Shown here: piece after piece, positions 36,519-48,889 of the stretch
Position numbering within the stretch: position 1 is the first letter of the stretch
How the letters are laid out: every line of letters starts with the position of its first letter
Assembly (NCBI GenBank): GCA_022497155.1
Contig: MU385734.1
Coordinates: 310,001 to 374,000 of the forward strand
Origin: Whalleya microplaca
Lineage: Eukaryota; Ascomycota; Sordariomycetes; Xylariales; Xylariaceae
Reading direction: 5' to 3'
DNA: 64,000 nt
Position numbers and translations under genes: made by a program
The notes under the pieces: model-generated
What the model saw: the letters and a program-made list of their open reading frames with translations, nothing else
Told to the model about the DNA's origin: nothing
The model's database searches: none

Positions 36519-39500
36519 ATGGCGGCCGCAGAACCTCTATCACAGCCCGCAGGTGTAGTTGGTTCGTACGACACAGCCTTGTGTATACTTCCACCGAAAC
36601 ATCTTTGGGCATCTATAAATCAACTAAGAATGATATACGATAAGGCATACGAGACGTGGCCGCCCCATATCAACCTTGTGTACCCCTTTGTAGGAGTAGG
36701 CAGCCTACCAAGTGCCTCGGATTCGATCATTTCCCGGCTACGAACGTGGGATGGAGGAGACAAGCTAAGCATTAATCTATCTGAGGCGGACGTCTTTTCT
36801 CATCGCCATGGAAATACGATTTTCATATGCGACAAAGATGCAGATCGTGCTTCCGCGCTTGAAGCTCTCAGGACAGCCGTTCTGGAGGCCCTAGGGCAAC
36901 CTTCGGACAGCTACCAGATGCATTTGACTGTTGGACAAAGCGAGCAACTCAACTCATCTCCTCACAAGTTTCTGTTGGAGAAGGCTAAGCTGCTCCCTAC
37001 GCTTGAATGGAAGGTTGATAAACTCTATATCTTGGTTCGAGAGCGAACGCATAGTGGGACGAAAGCCTCCAGCCAGATGAAGATATGGGGTACTATTGAT
37101 TTAGCCTCCCTGTTATTGTCGAGGACGGAGAAGCCACTTAGTTTTCACGAAAGCATGAAAGTTGCCATTTCTGCGGATGCTCATGTTCACGCAACTATGC
37201 GAGGCGGATCGCCAAGTCGCCTTCCGTACGTCTTTTCTTCCACAGCTAATAAATGGGTATTATATCAGGCTGGGACAGATTTAACTCGGCGGGAATCAGC
37301 TTTGAAGTCCTTGACTATCGCGAGTTACAATGTCCTAGCAGAATTTGACTACCCTCCATCTCATGCAAGATATCCGACCCTTATTCAGAATATCCTCGAT
37401 GAGTCGGCCCTAGCCGACGTCTTATTCTTGCAAGAAGTCACAGACGACTTTCTATCATTCCTCTGCAAGGATCCACAAGTAGGCGAGCACTATCCTTTCG
37501 TCTCAGGCGGACCCCCTGATCAAGCCGATATTGGACCGCTGCCTAGTCATCTCAATGTGGTTGTATTAAGCAAGTGGTCTTTTTCATGGGATTGTTTCTC
37601 CTTTCGCGACCTCCACAAGTGCTCTTTACTCATGCAATTCGATGATATTGGGAAGAATAACGGAGATTCATTTCTCCCAGCCATCCTCTTTAACATCCAT
37701 CTCACTTGTGGTTTCAAAGATACATCTATTCCTAAAAAGAAGCATGAATTACACTCTATATTAAGTTACCTATCCGAGAATTACCCTCAAAACCCGTGGA
37801 TATTGGCTGGAGACTTCAACATCACGACAAGTGCACACACGATCGAAACCGCTTTAAAGAAAAAGGCAATTTCCTGGCAGGCTGTAAGCGATCTGGAGTC
37901 CCTTGATAGCATACTCACTGAGGCCGGGCTGGTGGACTCTTGGGTTTCTGCACGTGTCCAGTACGGTGACTCATCGGATCCAGAATATCTGAATGAAGCA
38001 TTCGAGGGCGAGCAGGGCGCAACCTTTGACCCTATCATCAACAAATTAGCCGCTAACAATGTCCAAAGCGAATTCAACGATAGACCTCAACGATGTAAGC
38101 AATACCTAGGGTTAATCCTTTACCTCTTGTTTCTGAGGCAATAATCTCTTATTGGGATGTATTCAGTTTCAAAGCCCCTAAGAGATCTTCAAACTGTGTT
38201 ATGATTCACTATGGTACCTAGAAAGCTGACTCTGAATACTGCAGATGATAGGATTTTAGTTAAAGGACAAGACTTGTTTACTATCACAGGCTTCAACATG
38301 TTCGGCCAGAAAACGCACATGTTAGAAGACGATCCTCAAGCTAATAATGACGACGGCTATTCGAAGAATCAGGCTCTAGACGTTTCTCAGGGTAGCGATC
38401 ACTGGGGAATTCGATGTTCGTTACAAATGACCACCGACGCACCAGATCAGCCATCTAGCAACACTGACAAACTATCTGTTCCGGTTGAGCCCAAGGTGGC
38501 GCCGGCCGCTCTCTCTGATACGTCTGAACTCAGGAGCTCTCTATCTAACCGATCTATTATGCCATCCGAAGAAGATATTGCGAAGCGGGAGACCGCGTTC
38601 AGCTCTCTAAAAGAGATCATGGAAGGGATGTATGCCGACCAGAACGGTCCCGGCAAATCTGCCTTCGTGGTAGTACCTGTTGGGTCGTATGGGCTCGGTG
38701 TCTGGACTCCAACATCAGACATTGATTGCCTTTGTATTGGACCAAACAGCTCAGAGACCTTTTTCCGCCTAGCCACTCAGCATCTTCGTCGAGCTGTGGG
38801 AGAAGGTGTCAGGATCCTCCGGCGGGTGAACGCCAGGTCGGGCACAATGCTCGAGCTTGAAATTGGGAGCGTCAAGATCGATCTACAGTACTGCCCGGCG
38901 ACCAGGATCGCCGAGACGTTTCCGTACTCGATGAGTCTGCCTTCCACTGACCCTATCTTCCAATTAAGGATGGAAACACTAGCAAAACTGAAGCCAGTGC
39001 GTGATCTTTACTACTTGCGACGCACAGTTCCCGATCACGTGGCATTCAAAACCGCACATCGACTTGTAAAATGCTGGGCGAAGCAACGCGGGATATATGC
39101 TGCTAAATTTGGATACCTAGGTGGCATTCACCTTTCTATTTTACTGGCCTGCGTCTGCAAGTCATTGTCATACTCCGGGATATCTATCTCGGCGCCGACT
39201 ATCGTAACAACCTTCTTCAGCCACTATGCGAGTTTCGACTGGAAAACTCGAGTAGTCTTTGACCCGTTCTTCCACAAGCGTTTACGCTACGTGAGGACTA
39301 CACGAGAGCCGATGGCAATTCTAGGATACCATGGCCCAAACCTCAATACCGCACATACAGCATCACTCCCTTCTGTGCGGGCCATCTCCGACGAGTTCAA
39401 GCGAGCAGATGCGCTACTGTCACAGGAAGGGATGACTTGGTCACGTTTTCTTGGAGAGGGTTTAGATGCTGTGGATTTTCTTACGGCTTACAAGAGTTAC

Positions 39501-40411
39501 ATAAAGATTAGTGTTCTGTTCTGGGGTGCGTCTTTAGCGAAGCGAGTGAGCTTTGTTGGCTGGCTCGAATCAAGATGTGTGAATCTTCTCGTTGGTAAGT
39601 CTATGACCCCCTATTTTGCACTGACTACGACTCTAATGCCTCAAAAGATATCAATCGACGGCTCCCCAATGTCCACGCAAGGGTTTGGCCGGCGCCATTT
39701 ATAGACCAGGATGCTTCCGAGGAGGACACGGACTATCGAGGCTACTATCTCATCGGCTTGGATGATTGGAAGAGCCCTGGAGGCGGGAGTATGACGAAGG
39801 ATGATAAGAAAATCGCCATAGGCTCACTACAAACGGCTTTGCAGAGGTTTGAAAGTCAGATAAGGGACGATGAGAAATACTTTGATTCTAAAGTGTCTTG
39901 GATGAGCACGGAGGTCGTCAAGACATCCGAGCTTAGAACATTACGGCTCGACACTCGTGAATGTGGCGAGTACACCATCGGAGACGATGAGTCTGACGAC
40001 GAGGATGAAGAAGATGATGCCCTTGACGAGGCAGAAGACAGCAGTGACGAGAAAGCCATCGGCAATTCCAAGTCCAGGAGAAAATCACCGATCAGTCTTC
40101 CTACACGACCAGCTTATACCGGCAAATTCCGCTCCTCGGCCGATGTGATGAATAGGCTGCGTTGGGACCATGACAAGGACAGTAGTGATTACATCGTCGG
40201 CTACGAAGATCGCTTCCTAGGAGTCAAGGAGCGAGCCCTCGACCTATGGAAGGCGGAACAGACGGATGAGGAGTTTATTCCGCAACATCGTATCATGTAC
40301 TTCAAGCGGAAGAGCGACGGGGAGGTCGTCTGGGATCGCAAGGAGAGGATAGATGAGATTTTCAAAAGCGGTGTGACAAGTCTCAAGCCTGAGCAGGAGA
40401 ACCATCCTTAG
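36519..40411 (+). CDS. 2H phosphoesterase-EEP nuclease-poly(A) polymerase-MJ1316 fusion protein
   Basis: Three exons (36,519-38,094, 38,245-39,594, 39,648-40,411) encode 1,229 residues; both junctions restore family motifs. Domain order: (1) 2H phosphoesterase, residues about 15-195, with HIN at 50-52 and HLT at 135-137, for opening 2',3'-cyclic or 2'-5' phosphates; (2) EEP nuclease, about 264-586, with SYN (N271), LQE (E306), GDFN (431-434) and SDH (576-578), the first intron falling between the last two; (3) nucleotidyltransferase with poly(A)-polymerase central domain, about 635-1,010, with GSYGLG (672-677), D684/D686 and D739, then WAKQRGIYAAKFGYLGG; (4) an acidic linker (near 1,088-1,110) and MJ1316, about 1,142-1,217 (MNRLRWD, YEDRF, IPQHRI, VVWDR). 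MJ1316 is predicted to recognise RNA ends with cyclic phosphates, and animal LENG9 also pairs 2H with MJ1316. The likely job is repair or turnover of cleaved RNA, which is inference. The start is the first ATG in good context (CTACCATGG). Confidence 0.9.
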
Positions 40412-43400
40412 GGCTCGCTACCAAACATTGGATAGTCAGCGATGTTCACAGCCTTGGGCTAAAGAAGGAGAATCATGTTGGGCATCATTTTTGTGATTTA
40501 GAGCCAAGACTCGGATACTATGACGAAGCTTTGTGGTTTCTCACCGCCTCTCCCAACGCCACACCGCTACCACGTTACGAAATAATTTGTTTTGTAGTAG
40601 TTGGGAAACCTCAACTCCTTCGATCACCTGACACATAACCCATGCAGGTCATCACAGGCTGACGTATGATCTGCATAGCCTTCCCTGCCTGCCATGCTAT
40701 TAAATTCCCGATGTATCTCGACCTTTCCGGATGGAGTAGTACTTCTTTTCATTTTCTCCTTCCTCTTCCTTCTCAGCACCCTGGAACCTTGTCGATGGCA
40801 TGGCTTGCTGGGATTCTGAAACAAAGTTCGTTATAGTACGTAGTACATGATTCACATCTAGGGTGGATGGTACCACGCTGTCGGGCACTCATTTCAACTA
40901 CACAACTCTTATCTTGACTCATCGACAGCGGAACTCCCCGATTTTCGGATGGAGGGTCTACGAAGGATTCACAGAGAGCACCGCCAAGAGCTGGAAAAGT
41001 CTTTGATGACTGGATCACCAGGATCTTATCTATTTAGGTGAAAATGTTGGCAGCTAGGAGATTGTGTCTTGGTTGTGTCATGGCACGCGATTGGACCGGA
41101 CGAATCACCCAGTTTGATCAATATCCGATTGGGTACGAATCAGTATCGAGGGTTCATCTAAACTGACTTCAATGTATATTCCGGGGTCGTCATGACGTAT
41201 GTAAATTAAAAATGCTGTGACTTAGTAGGCGTTTAATATCAAACAAGGGTCCAGTAGACCATCAATTACTCACAAGTCACTTTCAGTCTAATCCGGAAGT
41301 GGTGAGATACTCAAGAGGGTCTTGAATGTGTCGTAACACAGACTCAGGGTCTAGACTTATGAATCCACTATAGTAGCGATCGCAAAGCCTCAATATGCCT
41401 ACCAATGGTTTTACTCTGATAAATACATGTACATAGCGAACGACTCGTACACCGAGAAACACTTAACGAAGACAGACATCAATGATACCTACCTAGATGG
41501 GGTAAAAGCCAATGTCGACAAAATTCCGCCGTACATGCTAGTTGCCATAGCCGTATATACGAAATCGTAGTGATGGCAGTCGGACTATCAATATCAAACT
41601 TATAGTAATGAGTCATGAGATTCGTTTGATGAGCAGCCACGGCATACTAAAATGGTGCGAGAGTATTTCATGGCAGTGTTGAGTTTACTATTATACCAGG
41701 AGCAGAACATAGACATCTTCCGTCACTAGAGGATAAAATGGGATTGACTGTCACTGCTGCTTCAACAACGAAAAAACCTACCGATATCGGGAGGCTCAGG
41801 AGCATCGTTACCTTCCGTACCAAGTTTGAGTGCGCTCTCGCGAACTATGACGGCGCCAAGATAGCCTGACGTTTGTCCTCGTTCGTCAGTCTACCCCCGC
41901 GTCTTAGCTCAGCCTGATATTACACTTCCGACTGAAAATAAGTTCCGGCCAGCACACGCACGTGCCGCTCCGTCAACATCGCGTACTTGTTTTGGTGGGA
42001 TCAACTATCGCCTTCCACTCAAGGGCAACGATGGGTATACACTAGCTGACTAGATAGAGCGCAGCAAGGACCTAGCAGTCATCGCAGAGATGTTGATCGA
42101 CTGGTACAGTCATCTCCAGTCACCAGGCCAGCGACTACCCGCAACACTAGTGTACGTACGAGTGCTACCTGTCAGCACGATCATGAATTTACCACCAAGC
42201 AGGGCCGGAGCTAAGTAACGGGGCCCCTTAGGTCCCGTATTTGACACACGCCGACACCGATACCGGTGGTCTCCGTGGGACTATCCGAAAAGACCACTGC
42301 AGTTGAAGCACCTTAGACGGCATCAGGGACCACTTCGAGAGGAGAATTGTAAAGACCTACTAAGCACATTTCAGGAAGGAAGATATCGTCGGCCCTTACC
42401 GACAGAGTACATTCCTATTAGCAGCTAGCGGCTATCTCTGTGTGTTCTCTGCGGTAATCATTGTTCAACACGGGACGCTCCGTCAGATCCAGAAGCGGGC
42501 CCGGTGCTCAGTGATTAGGACCGTGTTCATATCTAGACACTTCGGCGAAGTTTGACAATGTTTCTCGACGCTTTCCGGTAAGACCTTAGGGGTCTTAGAT
42601 ACCCGTTACACGAAGGTCTCATCTAGCGCTCGTGCCGGTGACACCTCTAGCCGGCTTAGTATCGGTCGTTTATTAAATGCCGAAGGTTACTAACTTAGCG
42701 ACAAGACGTGACAGAGGCGGGGTAGCAAAACTGCGGGTAGTCTACCTAGTTACCATTAAGTGAGGCACTACGGAATACGTTGCGGACTCCGACCAAGCTG
42801 TGCGTTTCGGTCAATATTAAGCAGCTGCTGCTTTCTACGGAGGGACGCTGTGACACATTGTCCGCCTATTGCTTGGATCGGCTTTTGGCTTATTGAAGCG
42901 TGCCGATATGGTAGGACTGCTATACGTGATCGTCCCAAGCGGGGTAGATGCGTATGTACGATGCCAGGGGAGTTATAATACACGGCGGGGACGGAAGGGA
43001 TAAGGTAGTAATTGGTCGTGGACCCAGGGAGCTGACGGGGCGGCAGATAGGGTGCTTCACACTTGCTCGCGTCCCATGCCACTCCACTTTGCGCGGGTTC
43101 GCACCAAGTGATAAAGCTGTGCGTCTAAATAGATCAATCATGCCTGGCTTATAACAGGCACGGCTTAAATGGGAATCCGTGGGGTAAACCCGAAAGAAAA
43201 GATCTGGGGCCAGATGACCCGAGGTCCAGGCGAAATATCTCCCGTCTTCAATCGGACTTCGGCTCTGAATGTCCTTGGGGTTTCCTTCTTGGAGACGTCC
43301 GTAGCTAGCTAGAAATTCTGCAATCCGCCTCTCGAGAGACAACCAACTAACTCGAGGCGTCCCGTGAAAGGTAAAAGAAGTGGCCTGCCTGGCATTTTGC

Positions 43401-43587
43401 TCCGCCGTTTCGCATAACTCGGTCTCATACTATTTACTTACCCTTGACTGATTCGTCTGGCTGCCTTCTCGCTACTAGGAGAGAAGCAAAGAGACGATCG
43501 CCGATTCCCGATCTCTCTTCTTCCATTGAGCGGTGGGAAAAAGAAAATCCCACGAAGCCACTTTGCGTACCAGAAACGTGGGGGAAA
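40412..43587. other. 3.2 kb gene-free stretch
   Basis: No frame here is convincing. Frames at 42,768-43,082 and 42,920-43,342 (minus) and 42,760-42,978 (plus) overlap one another and lack protein-like composition or motifs. A 48-codon plus-strand run near 42,070-42,220 looks mildly protein-like but has no splice context. From about 41,900 the DNA is GC-balanced, with no repeats that I can see. Confidence 0.4.
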
Positions 43588-44856
43588 ATGGGATTTGAAC
43601 GTAAGCGCGATGTCCGCACCCAATCCGCCCACTGCCGGCGCTGCTTTCGTAGGGAAGGGAAACCAGGGAACTGAATTACGCTGCAGGACTCGTCCGGTTC
43701 GTCCCGCGCGGAGATAGCACCTCGGTGCTCATCGGCCAGCCGGTCGATGGAGCTGTCGACGTCGGCAAGGCCGTGCGCAACGGCGAGGATGTGCAAGTTA
43801 AGGTGTTCAGCGGCAGCTCGGTCTTAGACCCCGGCTCGCCGACGGACAAGGTCGAGGTCATCGACCGTATCCTATCGCCGCTGTCGACCAGCGAGGTCGG
43901 AAGCATTCGATGCATCGGGCTCAACGTAAGTGTTTTGTGTGTTTTTCCCTACCTGCTTACCTTTTCGCGTCAAGCCTGGCTTTTCCGACGGATCGCGATG
44001 TCGAGCCGTGGAGGAGGGAACATGGTTCGAGAAACAAACGACTGATCGTGGCGTGCAGTACGCGAATCATGCCAAAGAGGCGAAAATGGCTCTCCCGAAT
44101 ATCCCGATGATGTTTATGTAAGTGTATCGCGCATTGCCGCCCTGGACGCGACACAGTAGCATGCACCGTATATATGCACCTGTGCCTAACTCGCAATAGG
44201 AAGCCAGCCACTGCGCTAGCGGACCCCTGGCCCGTGCCGACTATCATCCCCAAGCACACATTACAGGATGACTGTGCAGACTACGAATCCGAGCTTGCCA
44301 TCGTGATTGGGAAGTCGTGTAAGAACGTGAGTGAGGCGGACGCGCTGAGCTACGTCCTTGGCTACACGGCCGCGAACGATGTGTCCAGCAGGGCGGCGCA
44401 GCTCGCGCAGAGCCAGGCCTGCTACTCCAAGGGATTCGATGGATCGTGTCCCCTGGGCCCTGTCTTGGTCTCGGCGGCAGCTGTGCCCGACCCAAGCGCC
44501 TTTACCATCCGCGGATTGAAGAATGGGGAAGTCATGCAGAATTCCGGTCTCAAGTAAGTCTGACTGACTACCTATTGGGCGTATTTTGGAGGAGGGGGCT
44601 GTGCATGAAGCTCCTGTACCGGGCGTAAGACTAATTGTTGATTCCCAGCGACATGATCTTCGATTCCGCGAAGCTGATAAGCTTCCTCTCGCAAGGCACA
44701 ACCTTGCCGCCGGGGACGGTCATCATCACCGGGACGCCCGCTGGTGTGGGGTTCGGGAAGAAACCGCCGCAATATCTGCACGAGGGGGATGAGTTTGTCG
44801 TAGAGCTCACGCCGCATGTTGGAAGTTTGTATTCGGTTTTTGAGACCGAAAAATAA
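43588..44856 (+). CDS. Fumarylacetoacetate hydrolase (FAH) family protein
   Basis: Metal-dependent C-C hydrolase or decarboxylase acting on acylpyruvate-type acids. Five exons: 43,588-43,600 (13 nt), 43,687-43,925, 44,059-44,117, 44,200-44,553 and 44,649-44,856, giving 290 residues. The tiny first exon (MGFE plus one base) joins GTAAGC to a CTGCAG acceptor and yields MGFERLVRFVP, the usual N-terminus of fungal members. Metal ligands are in place: E133 and E135 (DYESELAIVIG) and D164 (GYTAANDVSSR). KGFDGSCPLGP and DMIFDSAKLISFLSQGTTL followed by TGTPAGVGFG are also present. Size and motifs fit fumarylpyruvate/acylpyruvate hydrolase-like proteins rather than true fumarylacetoacetase, which is longer. 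Cytosolic or mitochondrial; no targeting peptide is evident. Confidence 0.92.
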
Positions 44857-47800
44857 GGGTGTGCCGTTTTACCTATAGTACATAGATGGTGGGCAATATC
44901 CAGAGCGAGCGAAATTTGTCCCGAACGGATGCCGACGTCATGTCGTGAGGCATATATGCAGTCGATAGGGGGCCGCATGCCGAGATAACGTTCGCCCGAT
45001 CAAAGCAGGTGAGTCATGGAATTGACACATGAGTTCTGGATGTATTGTGGTTTGATCGACGATGCCTCAGCCTCGTGAAAGATCAAGGAAATTGATCTCC
45101 GACAACGGAGCCGTACATGAGTTGATAAAGTCGCTCGTGAGATCTTCAGTGCCGTGTCACCCACCTACACCCGAACATCGGCGATCGTATAGTTTGTCGT
45201 CCACTGGCGTCTGTCAAATCCGAGGAGTTGGATTAGCAGGCTCATCTAACAGAGGCCAATTCGTAGCCATCACGGTAGTCAAAATTAAAGCCTCTGCTTC
45301 CATCCATCCATCCAGTATTGATATGCAATGAAACGTCCGGATGGACGGCTCTTGTGCCGGATGCAATGGCAGTGCAGTGTAATCCTCGAAGGATGGCAAA
45401 CCGCAGCATCTTGTATATATTCGGCATCGTCCGAGTGTGACAGCGTAGAGTGCGAGATGAGTCGATGAAAAATTTGTCTGCCATACTACCTTCATGCATT
45501 AATAGCCTTCGTGCCCTTGCTTCCTGCATGACAACACTCGAGCCGCGGACCAGTATAAAACCAATCCCTACGTAGTGTAACGATGCACATGCCCTTTCTG
45601 CATGCATCAAGCAATTATTGGCTGGTACTGAGAGTCTGGGGGACGGATACGTCGTAATTATTGATATTCATAAGTATGGGAGTCTTTTCGCCAGCAAAAT
45701 AAAGATATTTTCGTCGCCAAGGGCGCTCAGATGTTGTATAGGTTTGTAGATGTGTTAGCAAGGCACTAGCCATTGACTTCGATCGCAGTAGTATTGTAGA
45801 TATTCTGACTTGGCATACATGCGAAATTCAATGACAGGAGCCATGTTCCTAACCAGTTGTCACCACGGAGGCAAACTCGGAAGACGCACCAGCTGGAGGA
45901 CTAATAAGAGAGCCAGTGACTCGTCTTCGCCATTCCAACAGTACATCATCGACCTCCAGAGATCAGGTGTAGTTTGTTCACGGAGGATCTCGGAAAATGT
46001 AGGGACCTTGTATAAACAAGATCGAGCAGCAAAACGGTCCATCTCATCCTCATGACCGAAAAGTGGTGCCACAATCGAGAATTGTACCTATCAGGCACCG
46101 ACACGCAGCACGAAGGCCAAGGATATTTCCTGAAAGATGATTCTTCCTGAGCTTTTTGTTTATGGGAGTCCTGGAGTTCTTGGCCCGGTGATGTACTAAT
46201 GGTGCGCCATTAAGAAACGATTCCTCTCATAGGACAGGACCTGGATGGAGGCTCTTATATGCATTGGCAAAAATGCTTGTTAGGTCTGGGGTTCGTGAAG
46301 CAGCGGGTCTCATGGAGGAGGGCCTCGCGGTCGAAATGGCCTTGATCCTTGCATTGGGCCGTCCAGTCAGTAAGGGACTTGAGACGCAGGTAACCTTACA
46401 TTTGGTACGTTGGACCTTCGGTAGACCAGCGGTAGAAGCCCCTATCGAAGTCTAAAGACGGTACTATCCGCGCTATGCCGCTGTGGAGTTTAGAGAAGAA
46501 TACAGTTCTCCCTGGAGGGCTCCGAAACTGTCTTTTGGCGGCGGTGATCTCCCGTGTTATCTTAAACAACAGTCTTTCGATGATGATGTCACAGGACTGC
46601 GAACGGCATCCAGAGGGGGAAGCTGTCGAGTGTTCTGCATTCTTGGCGTTGTGAGAGAGTCACACAGCGTCTTAACTCAAGGGAAAGATATAGCGATGCG
46701 AACCCGTTTGGCCACCGGGTGTGTGTTACTATTCTCATACCTGTTTGTTCGGTGTTTTGTCTAGACCCGCCTGCCGTCAGAGAGTTTGATGGGCGCATCG
46801 TTCGTGTCAATGTGGCTATTCTAAGACAGACAGACGTAAAGACATGATCAGGCCTATCCTAAGATACCTGGACAAGGTGCTCCGCATCCCGCAGTCTTTG
46901 AGATGCCACATATAGCACCCTTGTCCATATCTAGAGTATCTCAACCGGGTTCTACGCCCCAGAAAAGAGGCCCCGATACAGTTGAATATTTTATATTTAG
47001 CACATCGGGGAGGTGGTCACAGTGCTTTTCCACAGGGTAGCGAGTGAGAAATGCCAACGAAATTGCCGCGATGTGATGGCGGCTGGGCCTGCCGTAACAA
47101 GTTGGGATACATATTCAAGATCTTGAGTCGCAGGACAGTCGCAGGTGGAGCAAGCCCTTTGTCCTCATAAGGTGCTTATGGGTGTTCGAGCTAATTAAGA
47201 GTAGACAGTGGGACCTGACAACAGGAGAACAGATCGATCGGTCGGAACCGAGCCTAGTGTTTGAAATTGATTGCTCGTCTTGCCTGTAGGATGTACGCGG
47301 AACCTACACGTAGGCGTGCCGGTTGAGGGATTAATCATTTCGACAGTCGTGCCCGTACATAGTGGAAGGACAAGATTCATCATTGGCCGCGATCAGTCGG
47401 TTGTTTGTGTCTTCCACAATCCAGTTGTCTACCTCGTTGTCGATCTGATTGAACCATACCACCAAGGCAGGCTATGAACAACAGTGGCGCGATCCATACT
47501 ATGTAGTCGAAGACGCGAATTGATAGGGCCGATGAGTGAAGAGCACATCATGATATGCAAGAATGAGACCACGATGATATATCGATGCATATCAAGAGTA
47601 TTACATTGACATTGGTCGGGCCATATGCCTTATGCGGGCCTCCGAAGAAGTAGGTCGATCAGCCCTCATGGAGATGAAAAAGGGCAAATAGTGTCCAGGG
47701 CAACAGTGATATGCCCCTTTCTCACTTATCTCTGAAACTTGATTGCCACCACCGTAGGACGAGTGTGACGAACACGGGCTTCAGGAACTGGCAGAGGAGG

Positions 47801-48889
47801 TATGGTGGCGTCTGCAAGCCGATCCATGTACTATTACATACATACATGATAACGTGCATCTGTATGTGAGTGTGACATTTGGGGAAAACGTGGAGAAACG
47901 AGATAGACGAAAGATAATAGATCGAAATCTGCAATAGGAGTATGGGGGCCTCGACGAAACAGAGGCCCCGAGGGTGTTCAGAAGGGAAAAGAAGGGTGTG
48001 GTCCAAATGCAGGATCCCAACGCCTGCCAATGCATAGCGCTATGAGCCGTACCGCGATTTTAGGTAAGGTTTCAATGTGAGTTGTGACAAGCTCGTAACC
48101 TAGCCCCTTTTTGCATGAGACGTGGGTAGTAGGTATGTAGGTATGTATGTAGGAGTAGGCAGGTAACCTTGGGTTGGTAGGTTATGTATTGTACGTACAC
48201 ATAGTATATGGTCGTTGCACGAACTCACTGACATGTGACCCGACTTACTACATACCTGCCTACTTACCTAGTTAGTAACCTACGAGCTGTCATAGCCTAT
48301 AGGTTAGGTAATAAGGTTCACGGTAGACCCAATCTGGCGGGCTGAGGCGCATGTTCCCGAGCGCTGGGCTTAAGGTTCACTAGCAGCTAACTTCACTTAT
48401 TATAACCGTGCGGCTAGCAGTGCAGTGCGGTAGTGGCTGATGGGTCGCATCCCTACTACTTACATACAATAGTATTCCATCTCACTATTATTATTATCGT
48501 TAGTCTACGCACATCCGTACTTTTGGCCTATCTATGTTCCTAGGCTAGACAAAACGGCCTCTCTTTCTGTCCTAGCTGATCCGTGGTATCATCCGTACTT
48601 ACATACTATAGTAGGATATGTGGCATCTGATCACATGCAATTAATCACTGCAGCAAGAGGCAACATATGAAACATGTCCAGCCCAAGTACATACCAAAGA
48701 GGGACGCCGGGATGAGAGAGGGCCATGATCAACAGCCCCTCCCCTCGCTCTCTCTTTCGAATGTGATTTAGGCTGCTCGGTATCCCGTCGCAGTGGTCCC
48801 ATCATTCTCGCTCACCGCCCTTGTTAACGCACTTGTTAAGACCTGAGGAACCGAGTGATTCCACCAGCCAAGGCAAAGATGTTCTATGA
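44857..48889. other. 4 kb gene-free stretch
   Basis: Several short frames (46,264-46,455, 46,483-46,764 and 47,271-47,477, all plus) are not linked by plausible splicing and match nothing I know. Apart from the GTAG/TATG tracts annotated separately, I see only unremarkable spacer DNA. Confidence 0.4.
48126..48283. repeat. Inverted GTAG/TATG-rich tracts
   Basis: A GTAGGTATGTAG-type tract (48,126-48,183) is followed about 60 bp later by its approximate complement (CTACATACCTGCCTACTTACC, 48,248-48,268 within 48,243-48,283). The two could pair as an imperfect stem. The sequence between holds a GTACGTAC palindrome. Confidence 0.5.

Noticed and set aside
42000..42760. Possible rDNA or tRNA genes in the GC-balanced spacer
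   Set aside because: I could not fold a tRNA cloverleaf or recognise any rRNA core sequence there.
42920..43342. 140-codon minus-strand frame
   Set aside because: No motif, overlapped by frames on both strands, no splice partners.
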